Assembly (NCBI GenBank): GCA_021798415.1
Contig: JAJZGO010000029.1
Span: 1 to 16,357 of the forward strand
From: Thermoplasmata archaeon
GTDB lineage: Archaea > Thermoplasmatota > Thermoplasmata > Lutacidiplasmatales > UBA184
Length of the DNA stretch: 16,357 bases
Reading direction: 5' to 3'
Below the pieces are notes generated by a model. It had not been told where the DNA came from and did no database searches. It saw only the letters and a list, made by a program, of their open reading frames with translations. A program made the translations under genes and the position numbers. Below, piece by piece: positions 1-6,741 of this stretch; positions within the stretch are counted from its first letter, which is position 1; each line of letters starts with the position of its first letter.

Positions 1-349
1 CGGTGAGGAGGGCAACGGTCGCTCCGACCAGCGCCTCCATCTCGACGCCCGTGCGGTCGACCGTCTCCGCCTCGGCACGCACGGTGACGCCCCGGCGGGA
101 CGCGCGAAGATCGACGCGGCTCGCCGTGAGAGGCACGGCGTGACAGTGCGGGATGAGCTCGGGAGTGCGCTTCATGGCGAGCAGACCGGCGAGCTCGCCG
201 GCCGCGATCGGGTCGCCCTTCTCGACCGCCCGCGCCCGTACCGCGCGCCGGGTGGCGGGTCCCAGAGCGAGCTCCCCCACGACGACCGCGTGCCGGTGGA
301 CGCGGGGCTTGGCGCCGACGTCCTTCTGCCGGGCCACGGCCGTGCTCAC
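1..349 (-). CDS. moaC: Cyclic pyranopterin monophosphate synthase MoaC (partial, C-terminus beyond window)
   Basis: MoaC makes cyclic pyranopterin monophosphate, an early step of molybdenum/tungsten cofactor synthesis, together with the radical SAM protein MoaA. The visible 116 residues carry family hallmarks: MKRTPELIPHCH at about residues 59-70, PLT just after, and DRTGVEMEAL at about 98-107. The C-terminal catalytic Asp/Lys region lies off the left edge, so completeness cannot be judged. The start is a GTG at 349-347 that overlaps the TGA of rfcS by four bases (GTGA), which suggests translational coupling in an rfcS-moaC operon. An ATG at 377-375 is out of frame. The family call is secure; the start is inferred from the overlap and the N-terminal length. 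Confidence 0.93.
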   Translation of the reverse strand, partial: MSTAVARQKDVGAKPRVHRHAVVVGELALGPATRRAVRARAVEKGDPIAAGELAGLLAMKRTPELIPHCHAVPLTASRVDLRASRRGVTVRAEAETVDRTGVEMEALVGATVALLT

Positions 350-1329
350 TTCCCCGCGGCGCGTCCCGCCGCGACATGGGCGAGCACCGCCTCGAGCTGG
401 ATGCGGTCCGAGGCCCCCTGAGCGAGGCGGAAGTCGACCTCGCCGAGGAACTCGACCAAGCGGATCTTCTCCCGGGGCGGGAGGACGGTATCGGGGATGT
501 CGGGCAGGTAGCCGTGGATCGCCTTCAGGATGTCCTCGCCGGACGCCCCCCGCTCGGTGAAGAGCGCGTAGAGCCGGTCCCGGGCGTCCCGGAACGTCCC
601 GGAGAGCGCCGCGCCGAGCATCCCCTCGACCTCCCGCCGCAGCGGGACCGTCGCGTACTCCTTGACGGTCTCGGCGGTCACGTTGTCGACGCGCGTCGCC
701 GTCAGCTGAAGCAGGTTGATCGCCCGCCGCATGTCCCCGCCGCTCGCCGACAGGATCGTCTCCATCGCCTCGGCGGTGACCTTCTTCGACTCGCCTTTCG
801 CGACGCGCTCGAGCTGGGCCCGAACGGCGTCCGTCGTGTACGCCCGGAACCGGAACACGGCGCACCGGGACTGGATCGGTTCGATGAGGCGAGAGGAGTA
901 GTTGCACGAGAGCACGAAGCGACAGGACCCGGAATAGCGCTCCATCAGGCGACGCAACGACGCTTGGGCCTCCGACGTCAGGTTGTCCGCCTCGTCCAGG
1001 AAGAGCATCTTGAAGCCGACGTCGCCGAGGGGCGACGTCCGCGCGTACTCCTTGATCGTGGTCCGCACCGTATCGATCCCCCGAGAGTCGCTCGCGTTGA
1101 GCTCGAGGAAGTTCTGCCGCCACTCGGGGCCGTAGAGGTCCCGGGCGAGCGCGAGGGCCGCCGTCGTCTTCCCCGTGCCCGGGGGCCCGGCGAAGAGGAG
1201 GTGCGGCATCGACCGCTTCTCGGCGTACGAGCGCAGCAACGGGACGATCGCGTCTTGGCCGGTCATCTCCCGCAAGGAGGTGGGTCGGTACTTCTCGACC
1301 CAGACCGCCGAACCCGCGCGCTCGACCAT
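346..1329 (-). CDS. rfcS: Replication factor C small subunit (clamp loader)
   Basis: This AAA+ ATPase subunit loads the PCNA sliding clamp onto primed DNA, working with the RFC large subunit. The protein is 327 residues, the usual archaeal RfcS length. It opens with the family signature WVEKYRPTSL (10-19), then Walker A GPPGTGKT (48-55), Walker B LFLDEAD (109-115) and the SRC motif carrying the trans-acting arginine (154-156). The reading frame stays open for another 134 codons upstream, but that extension is low-complexity Arg/Pro/Gly sequence and lies upstream of a TATA-like box. The ATG at 1329-1327, just before WVEKYRP, is therefore chosen. The stop overlaps the moaC start. Only one RFC subunit gene is present here; the large subunit must be elsewhere. 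Confidence 0.97.
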   Translation of the reverse strand: MVERAGSAVWVEKYRPTSLREMTGQDAIVPLLRSYAEKRSMPHLLFAGPPGTGKTTAALALARDLYGPEWRQNFLELNASDSRGIDTVRTTIKEYARTSPLGDVGFKMLFLDEADNLTSEAQASLRRLMERYSGSCRFVLSCNYSSRLIEPIQSRCAVFRFRAYTTDAVRAQLERVAKGESKKVTAEAMETILSASGGDMRRAINLLQLTATRVDNVTAETVKEYATVPLRREVEGMLGAALSGTFRDARDRLYALFTERGASGEDILKAIHGYLPDIPDTVLPPREKIRLVEFLGEVDFRLAQGASDRIQLEAVLAHVAAGRAAGK

Positions 1330-1357
1330 GACGCTCCGTTCGCGCTCCCGTTGGCGG

Positions 1358-1372
1358 GCTATTAGACTTTCT
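1358..1372 (-). promoter_or_regulatory. TATA-like promoter of rfcS-moaC
   Basis: Read on the minus strand this is GAAAG followed by TCTAATAG, centred about 34 bases before the rfcS ATG. The spacing suits an archaeal BRE/TATA element with a very short leader. The stretch stands out as AT-rich in a GC-rich background. No experimental support. Confidence 0.5.
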
Positions 1373-1373
1373 C

Positions 1374-1727
1374 CGGGGACGGGGAACGGGGGCCGGGCCG
1401 GGAACGCCCGCGCATCGGCCCGCCGGGGCACCTCGCCGGCCGCGCGGCCGGTGAGCACCGCCGGTGAGCGCTCCCCGTGCGCTCCGACCTTGGGTCGGGA
1501 GGCCGTTCCCTCCTCGATGAACGCGTTCGGGTTCCGTCCCGCGTGCGCTCCCGACCCGACCCCGGTCGCGCGAACGCCGTCCGCGCCCGAGGGAGACCCG
1601 GGGACCGACCGACGACCCCCCTCGGGTGCGCCCGGCGCGGGCGAGACGGGCTCGGCTCCGACCGCCCCGGCCCGCCCGAGGCCGTGGTGGCGGGTCGTGC
1701 GAGGCGGGTCGTCGGCCACGCGGACGA
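1374..1727. other. Gene-free spacer between divergent rfcS and F1 peptidase genes
   Basis: About 350 bases with no recognisable gene. Several frames are open on both strands, but their translations are low-complexity Arg/Gly/Pro/Ala strings without family features, as expected from high GC. The only structure I see is a perfect 10-base inverted repeat (GGGTCGGGAG at 1492-1501, CTCCCGACCC at 1548-1557) and a near-duplicate of CGTGCGCTCCGACC (about 1477-1490 and 1543-1557). No tRNA, SRP RNA or RNase P signature was found by eye. Confidence 0.5.
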
Positions 1728-1735
1728 CCAAATAG
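1728..1735 (+). promoter_or_regulatory. TATA-like promoter of the F1-like peptidase
   Basis: CCAAATAG is centred about 25 bases before the ATG at 1757, the spacing expected for a leaderless archaeal transcript. It is the only AT-rich patch immediately upstream. Confidence 0.5.
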
Positions 1736-1756
1736 CCCGGCGCGTTCGGTGAACCG

Positions 1757-2644
1757 ATGCACCCGGACCGCGCTTCGACCCACGAAGGATACGCGACGGT
1801 CCACGGCTACCGGCTGTACTGGAAGAGCGTGGGCGACCCGGGACCGGCGGGGACCGTCGTCGCGCTCCACGGTGGCCCCGGGGCGACCCACGACTACCTC
1901 CTCTCGCTCTCGGACCTCGCCCAGTGGGGATACCGGGTGGTGTACTACGACCAGATCGGCTGCGGTCGGTCCGACCTCGCGAGGGACGTGAACGAATACA
2001 CGATCGAGCGCGACGTCGAGGACCTGGACGCGCTGAGGAAGGCCCTCGGGCTCGAACGGTTCCACCTCCTCGGGTCGAGCTACGGTGGCCTCCTCGCGAT
2101 CGCGTACGCGCTCGCCCATCCCGAGCCGCTGCGTTCCCTCGTCAGCGCGAGCGGGCTCGTGGACGTGCCGTTCGCCTCCCGGGAGATGCAGCGGCTCAAG
2201 CGCGAACTGCCCGCTTCGGTCCTCGACGTGATCGACCGTCACGAAGCGGCCGGCGAGTTCCAGCACCCGGAGTACCTCGCCGCGGTCCTCGAGTTCTACC
2301 GACGCCACGTCTGCCGGCTCCCCGTCTGGCCGGCCGAGCTCTCGTACAGCCTCGACCGCATGAGCGTGCCCAAATACGGGACGATGAACGGCCCGAACGA
2401 GTTCACGATCGTCGGGACGATCCGGGACTACGACGCCTCGGACCGGTTGAAAGAGATCCGGCTGCCGACGTTGTTCACGGCCGGCCGGTACGACGAGGTC
2501 ACTCCCGCGGTCGCCCGGGCGATGCACGAACGGGTCCGGGGATCGCGGCTCGTCATCTTTGACGAGAGCTCGCACACGGCGTTCTGGGAGGAGCGGGCGG
2601 GGTACCTCGACCGGCTCCGTTCGTTCCTCGCGGGCGTCCCCTAA
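1757..2644 (+). CDS. pip: Proline iminopeptidase, tricorn-interacting factor F1-like (alpha/beta hydrolase)
   Basis: This serine aminopeptidase (family S33) in Thermoplasma trims short peptides released by the tricorn protease and can remove N-terminal proline. The 295 residues match the F1 length of about 293. Visible features are the oxyanion motif HGGPG (38-42), YDQIGCGRSD (64-73), the nucleophile elbow GSSYGG with Ser108, Asp246 in YDEVTP, and His273 in SSHTAFW. The stretch MNGPNEFT (210-217) in the lid/core boundary is, from memory, almost identical in T. acidophilum F1. A TATA-like box precedes the ATG at leaderless distance. The TAA overlaps the stop codon of the convergent membrane-protein gene (CTAA at 2641-2644). 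The tricorn protease gene itself is not in the window, so the partnership is inferred from family. Confidence 0.93.
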   Translation: MHPDRASTHEGYATVHGYRLYWKSVGDPGPAGTVVALHGGPGATHDYLLSLSDLAQWGYRVVYYDQIGCGRSDLARDVNEYTIERDVEDLDALRKALGLERFHLLGSSYGGLLAIAYALAHPEPLRSLVSASGLVDVPFASREMQRLKRELPASVLDVIDRHEAAGEFQHPEYLAAVLEFYRRHVCRLPVWPAELSYSLDRMSVPKYGTMNGPNEFTIVGTIRDYDASDRLKEIRLPTLFTAGRYDEVTPAVARAMHERVRGSRLVIFDESSHTAFWEERAGYLDRLRSFLAGVP

Positions 2645-3672
2645 CGGGCGAACGGCCCGTCGCGCGCGACCTCCGCGGGGACCGGCAGCGCGGACGGCCC
2701 GTCCGCGGACGGGGTCCGACGGGCGATCGACCGCCCGAGACGGTAGAGCAGGTAGGCGAAGACGGCCGCGACCCCGAGGATCCCCGGGATGGTGAGCTCG
2801 ACCAGGATGTCCCAGAGGAACAGCGCCGCCATCATACCGACCGCGAAGCGGTACTCCGACCGTTCGAGGCCCACCGTCCCGACCCGTCGCAGGATCAGGA
2901 CGAGCGTTCCCAGGTTCACGAGCACGAGTACCGCCGCCGCCACGACCGGGGGCAGGGTCGGGTCGGTCGCGAAGACGAGCATGCCGGCCCAGGCCCCGAA
3001 GCTGAGCGACCCCGCGAGCACGAGACCGACGCGGCCGATGCGAGATCGTTCGGATCGCAGCCGGAACAGATCGGCGGGGAGCCATGCGGCGAGCGCGATC
3101 AGGACCACGGCCACGACCACGAAGAACGCGAACGCCGCGGGGGTCGGCCCGTGCCCGACGAGGGTGCCGAAGAGCCCGACGACGCCGAGATATGCGGCGG
3201 CCAGAAGTCCGAGAGACCCCCGGTCGAACCATCGAACGTTCGAGACCGCGGGGAACCAAAGCCGGCTGAGGAGGATCGGGAGCGCGATCGAGTACGTCGC
3301 GTGAAAGGTCGTGAGACCCAGCGCCCAGAGCCAGTTGACCCCGAAGGCGTGCCCGTACGTCCCGAGGAGGAAGACCGGCGGTCCGCCCGTCGCGAAGAAC
3401 GTGTGCGCCCCGAACCCCTCTTCGCCGATCCCGTACGCGGCGCCGAGGAGGAGGATCGAGGCCCATCCCTTCCGGTACGCGACGGCGAACTCCCGGATCA
3501 GAAGCGCTCCCGCCCCGTAGAGGGCGACGTCGATCCCGAACGAGAGAACGAATCCCGGGGGGTTCGTGGCGAGCGAGGTGATCGGGGTCGACCCGGTGAG
3601 AAGCTCGGGGATCGACGGGGCGAGGAGGAGGAGCGCGAGCACGGGAAGTCGTGGGCGGATGAGGATGCGCAC
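2641..3672 (-). CDS. Uncharacterised polytopic membrane protein
   Basis: A 343-residue protein with roughly nine or ten predicted membrane segments (for example 8-24, 41-59, 69-84, 112-137, 153-172, 178-199, 214-236, 241-261, 275-310) and a basic C-terminal tail. Recognisable landmarks are PELLTGSTP (22-30), YGIGEEGFG (80-88) and a His within FHATYS (123-128). From memory these recur in a scattered family of unknown function in bacteria and archaea. The paired Glu and downstream His resemble CPBP-type intramembrane proteases only loosely: the EExxxR signature is absent, so I do not assign that function. The start is GTG at 3672-3670, with an AT-rich TATA-like patch about 25 bases before it. 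The gene is convergent with, and overlaps the stop of, the F1-like peptidase gene. Confidence 0.85.
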   Translation of the reverse strand: MRILIRPRLPVLALLLLAPSIPELLTGSTPITSLATNPPGFVLSFGIDVALYGAGALLIREFAVAYRKGWASILLLGAAYGIGEEGFGAHTFFATGGPPVFLLGTYGHAFGVNWLWALGLTTFHATYSIALPILLSRLWFPAVSNVRWFDRGSLGLLAAAYLGVVGLFGTLVGHGPTPAAFAFFVVVAVVLIALAAWLPADLFRLRSERSRIGRVGLVLAGSLSFGAWAGMLVFATDPTLPPVVAAAVLVLVNLGTLVLILRRVGTVGLERSEYRFAVGMMAALFLWDILVELTIPGILGVAAVFAYLLYRLGRSIARRTPSADGPSALPVPAEVARDGPFAR

Positions 3673-3692
3673 GAACCCTAGTGTCGTGCGCG

Positions 3693-3701
3693 GCTACTTG
3701 A
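3693..3701 (-). promoter_or_regulatory. TATA-like promoter of the membrane protein gene
   Basis: On the minus strand this reads TTCAAGTAG, centred about 25 bases before the GTG start at 3672, a leaderless spacing. The element is weak but is the only AT-rich stretch nearby. Confidence 0.4.
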
Positions 3702-3732
3702 ACCGTGGCTCGGAGGCCGGGGTCCCCCGAGG

Positions 3733-3739
3733 CTATAAC
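3733..3739 (+). promoter_or_regulatory. TATA box of the S49 peptidase gene
   Basis: CTATAAC sits about 34 bases before the proposed GTG start at 3770, implying a leader of roughly 8 bases. Its position inside the longer open frame (open from 3566) argues that the upstream part of that frame is not translated. Confidence 0.55.
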
Positions 3740-3769
3740 CGCCGTCCCCCTCGCCGTCCGAGGCCGAAG

Positions 3770-4564
3770 GTGCGCGAGATCCTGGCGCACGTCCCCTTCC
3801 GAGGGACCATTCGAGAGCGGTCGGTCGACCCGTTCGTCCGGCTATTGAACGCGCTGCGAACCAAGCGCCGGGTCCGCGGCGTCCTCTTCGACATCTCGAG
3901 CGGGGGCGGCGAGACCACGGCGTCGACCGACCTCTACCTGGCCCTCAAACGACTCGACCGGGCCAAGCCCGTCGTCGCCTCGATCGGGTCGCTCGGCGCC
4001 TCCGGCGCCTACCTCGCCGCGCTCGGAGCCCGCCGTATCCTGGCGTACCCCGACTCGGGCGTCGGGTCGATCGGGGTCATCTACCCCCACATCGCCGTCC
4101 GCGATCTCGCCCGGCGCCTCGGGGTCTCGGTCGACCTCGTCCACGCCGGGCTCCACAAGGACGCGTACCAGGGGTACCGGCCCCTGACCGACCTCGAGCG
4201 GACGAAGCTCCAGGCGGTCACCGACGACATCTACGAGCAGTTCGTCGCGATCGTCGCGCGGGAGCGCCAACGCCCTCTCGAGGAGATCCGCGCGCTCGCG
4301 ACGGGCGAGTTCTGGACGGGCCGTCGGGCCCAGGAGCTCGGGCTCGTCGACGCGGTCGGCGACCGGGAGGCGGCGATCGAGGAGCTCTCGCGGCTCACCG
4401 GCGTGCCCGCCCGCAAGACCGTACGCCTCGGGCCTCCGCGACCGTTCGTCGATCGGCTCCTGAACGGGGCCGCCGGAGACCTCGGTGGAGGGTGGTTCGG
4501 TCGCCTCCGGGACGGCTTCGAGGATGCGGTCCTCGACGCCGGGAGCGGGTGGTTCCGCCGCTAG
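3770..4564 (+). CDS. sppA: S49 family serine peptidase, SppA-like, without membrane anchor
   Basis: SppA-type peptidases cleave remnant signal peptides and other small membrane-associated peptides with a Ser-Lys dyad. With the GTG at 3770 the protein has 264 residues. The oxyanion-forming stretch DISSGGGE (41-48) is followed by Ser78 in LGASGAY and Lys130 in HKDAY. The 52-residue Ser-to-Lys spacing equals that of Bacillus subtilis SppA and the Thermococcus enzyme (as remembered). Archaeal and Bacillus SppA normally begin with a membrane anchor; here the catalytic fold starts at once (VREILAHVPF), and the longer open frame upstream encodes only basic low-complexity sequence with no hydrophobic segment. 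The product is therefore predicted to be soluble. The GTG is chosen because of the TATA box at 3733. The Sec61-beta gene follows, with its own promoter. Confidence 0.9.
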   Translation: MREILAHVPFRGTIRERSVDPFVRLLNALRTKRRVRGVLFDISSGGGETTASTDLYLALKRLDRAKPVVASIGSLGASGAYLAALGARRILAYPDSGVGSIGVIYPHIAVRDLARRLGVSVDLVHAGLHKDAYQGYRPLTDLERTKLQAVTDDIYEQFVAIVARERQRPLEEIRALATGEFWTGRRAQELGLVDAVGDREAAIEELSRLTGVPARKTVRLGPPRPFVDRLLNGAAGDLGGGWFGRLRDGFEDAVLDAGSGWFRR

Positions 4565-4590
4565 GCGGGCGACGTCGCCCTCCGAGAGCC

Positions 4591-4599
4591 GTTAAATAT
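4591..4599 (+). promoter_or_regulatory. Strong TATA box of the Sec61-beta gene
   Basis: GTTAAATAT lies about 30 bases before the ATG at 4625 and fits the archaeal TATA consensus (TTTAWATA) well. It sits in the 60-base gap after the S49 peptidase, so Sec61-beta can be transcribed independently. Confidence 0.7.
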
Positions 4600-4624
4600 C
4601 CGCGCCGAGGTTGTCGCGGTCGCC

Positions 4625-4786
4625 ATGCCCGACAATCGCCGCACGGGGTTCTCGAGCGCCGCGGGCCTCATCCAGTACTACGACATGGAGGAGACCCGGT
4701 CGCTCAAGCTCAACCCGTACCTGGTCCTCGGGCTCGGGATCGGTTCGGCCATCCTCGTCGAGATCCTCAACTGGCGGGCCATCTAG
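4625..4786 (+). CDS. secG: Preprotein translocase subunit Sec61-beta (archaeal SecG)
   Basis: This is the small tail-anchored subunit of the SecYE-beta protein-conducting channel in the cytoplasmic membrane. The 53-residue protein has the family plan: a short polar N-terminus, the conserved SSAAGLIQYYD block (10-20), a charged linker (METRSLKLNP region, about 21-31) and one membrane helix (about 32-48, YLVLGLGIGSAILVEIL) ending in NWRAI. Archaeal Sec61-beta is usually 50-60 residues, so this is full length. It is easy to miss because of its size. A near-consensus TATA box precedes it at leaderless distance. The adjacent S49 peptidase gives a protein-export theme to this spot. Confidence 0.9.
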   Translation: MPDNRRTGFSSAAGLIQYYDMEETRSLKLNPYLVLGLGIGSAILVEILNWRAI

Positions 4787-4852
4787 GTCGACCTCGCCTC
4801 GGCCCCGCCGCCGGTCCTCTTCGGGGTGGCCGACGGTCGCTACGGAGTCTAC

Positions 4853-4869
4853 CGGGGTTCCGAACCCCG
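4853..4869. repeat. Perfect 17-base palindrome between Sec61-beta and the symporter genes
   Basis: CGGGGTTC-C-GAACCCCG has two 8-base arms around one central base. It lies in the 180-base intergenic stretch (4787-4966), about 67 bases after the Sec61-beta stop and about 98 bases before the DUF3311 start. It could be an operator for the transport genes or a hairpin in the Sec61-beta 3' end. No T-run follows, so a classical terminator is not supported. The loop does not match a tRNA T-loop. Nothing else coding was seen in this stretch. Confidence 0.45.
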
Positions 4870-4945
4870 CCGCAGAAGGACGATTCCACCCCTCGCGGAA
4901 TGTCGATAAACGCCTCGGCGGTCCCCGCGACACGGCCCATGGTGC

Positions 4946-4955
4946 GGTATATGTA
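4946..4955 (+). promoter_or_regulatory. Candidate TATA element for the DUF3311-symporter operon
   Basis: GGTATATGTA lies only about 17 bases before the ATG at 4967, which is too close for a leaderless transcript from that ATG. It would suit the in-frame TTG at 4985. A second candidate (CGATAAAC, about 4913-4920) lies about 50 bases upstream of the ATG. The two options predict different start codons. Confidence 0.35.
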
Positions 4956-4966
4956 GATGAAGGCCT

Positions 4967-5188
4967 ATGGGCGTTCGAGCCGACTTGAAAGCCCGAACGA
5001 TCGTGGCCGGCGTGTTCATCGCCATCCCCTTCGCGGTACTGCTGTCCCTTCCCCTGTACAACGTGACGGCGCCCGAGCTCTCGGGCATCCCGTTCTTCTA
5101 CTGGTGGCAGACGCTCTGGCTCGCGCTTTCGGCCGGGCTCTTCCTGGGCGCGGCCGTGCTGATCGACTGGGACCGTACGGAGGCCTGA
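4967..5188 (+). CDS. DUF3311 small membrane protein paired with a sodium:solute symporter
   Basis: A 73-residue protein with two membrane helices (about 11-29 and 43-66). It contains the DUF3311 hallmark of a proline-rich loop followed by aromatic and Trp residues (GIPFFYWWQTLW, 40-51). Small proteins of this family are regularly encoded directly before an SSS-family symporter (the Bacillus yhjC-yhjB arrangement is the example I recall) and are presumed accessory subunits; no biochemical role is established. The stop is one base from the ATG of the downstream symporter (TGAGATG), so the two are almost certainly co-translated. The start could instead be the in-frame TTG at 4985, giving 67 residues and better agreement with the nearest TATA-like element. 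Confidence 0.85.
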   Translation: MGVRADLKARTIVAGVFIAIPFAVLLSLPLYNVTAPELSGIPFFYWWQTLWLALSAGLFLGAAVLIDWDRTEA

Positions 5189-5189
5189 G

Positions 5190-6725
5190 ATGTTCGATGC
5201 AGTGAGCTGGCTCGTGTTCCTGACGTTCTTTGCGATCTTCGTCTTCATCGGCTTCGCCGCGGTCGTCTGGAGGCGCGGGAACCTCGGGCACATCAACGAG
5301 TGGGCGCTCGCCGGTCGCCGGCTCGGGACGTGGCTCATGTTCTTCCTCGTCGGCGCCGACCTGTACACGGCGTACACGTTCATCGCGATCCCATCGTCCG
5401 TGTTCGCGAAGGGCGCGATCTACTTCTACGCCGTCCCGTACGTCACGCTCACGTTCGGCATCGCGATGCTCGCGATGCCCCGCATCTGGTCGATCAGCCA
5501 CAAGAAGGGCTACCTCACCGCTTCCGACTTCATCCGGGACCGTCACCAGAGCCGATCGCTCGGGGTCATCGTCGCCGTGACCGGGATCGTGGCCCTCCTG
5601 CCCTACATCGCGCTCCAGATCGTCGGGATGCAGGCCGTCCTGACCGCCATGTTCTCTCAGACGTCGACGGGCCTTGCCCCCTCCTCGCTCAGCGACATCG
5701 CGCTCCTGATCGCGTTCGTGATCCTCGCGGCGTTCACCTACGTGAGCGGCCTGCGGGGAGCGACGCTCACGGCGGTCCTCAAGGACGCGATCGTCTTCAT
5801 CACCGTGATCGCCGTCATCGTCGTGGTCGCGACCGCGGGCGACTTCTCGAAGGCGTTCACCGCGAAGGCGGCGTTCGCGACGCTCCCCACGAAGTTCGAG
5901 AACGCCTACCTCAGCCTCTTCGTGATGAGCGCGCTCGCCCTCTACCTCTACCCTCACGCGATCAACGGCGTCCAGAGCGCGACGGGAGTCAAGCCGTTGC
6001 GTCGCAGCACCGCCCTCCTCCCGCTCTACGGGATCGGGCTGGCCGGCCTCGCGCTGTTCGGGGTCATCGTCTACGCCCTGCCGAGCGCGCTCGCGTACGT
6101 GCACACCTTCCCCACGTCCACCCAGGGAACGCAGGTCGTGCCCGGGGTCATCTTGTTCACCCTTCCGGACTGGCTCGCCGGCCTCGCCTTCCTCGGGATC
6201 TTCATCGGCGGGCTCGTCCCGGCCGCGATCATGGCGATGTCCCAGGCGACGCTGCTCGCGCGCAACGTCATCGGCGAAGCGACGAAGCTCAAACCGGAGA
6301 CGGAGCTGCGGATCGCGAAGTACGGCTCGATCCTGTTCAAGTTCCTCGCCCTCGGGTTCGTCTTCGTGGTCCCGGCGACCTACGCGGTCCAGCTCCAACT
6401 GTTCGGAGGAGTGCTCATCCTCCAGATCCTCCCCTCGCTCTTCTTCGGGCTCTTCCGCTACCGCCTCGGAAAGTACTCGCTGATCGCCGGCCTGGTCGCC
6501 GGGGTCAGCTACGGCCTGTACCTGATGGAGTACGCGAACAACTTCACGTCGTGGACGACCACGCTCTACGTCGCGTCCCAGCCGTTCGGCTACCTCTACA
6601 TCGGGCTGACGGCGCTGCTCACGAACATCGTGATCGTCGTCGTCGGGTCCCTCATCGAGAACCGGCTCGTCCACCGCGCTCCCACGCCCGCGGCGACGGC
6701 CCCCCCGAGCCCGTCGCAGGACTGA
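5190..6725 (+). CDS. Sodium:solute symporter (SSS family), monocarboxylate-permease-like
   Basis: A 511-residue inner-membrane transporter expected to couple solute uptake to sodium. It is hydrophobic nearly throughout, with about 13 membrane segments, matching the SSS fold. Family features include NEWALAGRRLGTW near residues 36-48, TYVSGLRGATLTAVLKDAI at 183-201 and GLVPAAIMAMSQATLLARN (341-359), the latter resembling the SSS signature with its conserved PAAIMA core. The C-terminus ends in a short Pro/Ala-rich tail. Pairing with DUF3311 and the general motif pattern resemble bacterial monocarboxylate permeases (MctP/YhjB type), so short organic acids are plausible substrates. This is inference; the substrate is not readable here. 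The gene converges on taw1 with a 16-base gap. Confidence 0.9.
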   Translation: MFDAVSWLVFLTFFAIFVFIGFAAVVWRRGNLGHINEWALAGRRLGTWLMFFLVGADLYTAYTFIAIPSSVFAKGAIYFYAVPYVTLTFGIAMLAMPRIWSISHKKGYLTASDFIRDRHQSRSLGVIVAVTGIVALLPYIALQIVGMQAVLTAMFSQTSTGLAPSSLSDIALLIAFVILAAFTYVSGLRGATLTAVLKDAIVFITVIAVIVVVATAGDFSKAFTAKAAFATLPTKFENAYLSLFVMSALALYLYPHAINGVQSATGVKPLRRSTALLPLYGIGLAGLALFGVIVYALPSALAYVHTFPTSTQGTQVVPGVILFTLPDWLAGLAFLGIFIGGLVPAAIMAMSQATLLARNVIGEATKLKPETELRIAKYGSILFKFLALGFVFVVPATYAVQLQLFGGVLILQILPSLFFGLFRYRLGKYSLIAGLVAGVSYGLYLMEYANNFTSWTTTLYVASQPFGYLYIGLTALLTNIVIVVVGSLIENRLVHRAPTPAATAPPSPSQD

Positions 6726-6741
6726 GGAGCGCGCCGGCCGC

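Noticed and set aside
1330..1731. 134-codon N-terminal extension of rfcS
   Set aside because: The extension has no clamp-loader similarity and lies across and beyond the likely TATA box; RfcS normally starts just before WVEKYRP.
4853..4869. T-arm of a tRNA gene
   Set aside because: The stem-loop geometry is similar, but the loop TTCCGAA lacks the TTCRA pattern and no acceptor, D or anticodon arm can be found around it.
5016..6674. 552-codon open frame on the minus strand opposite the sodium:solute symporter
   Set aside because: Its translation is an Arg/Asp/Glu/His-rich string with no fold features, typical of antisense shadows in GC-rich genes. The plus-strand frame encodes a clear SSS transporter.
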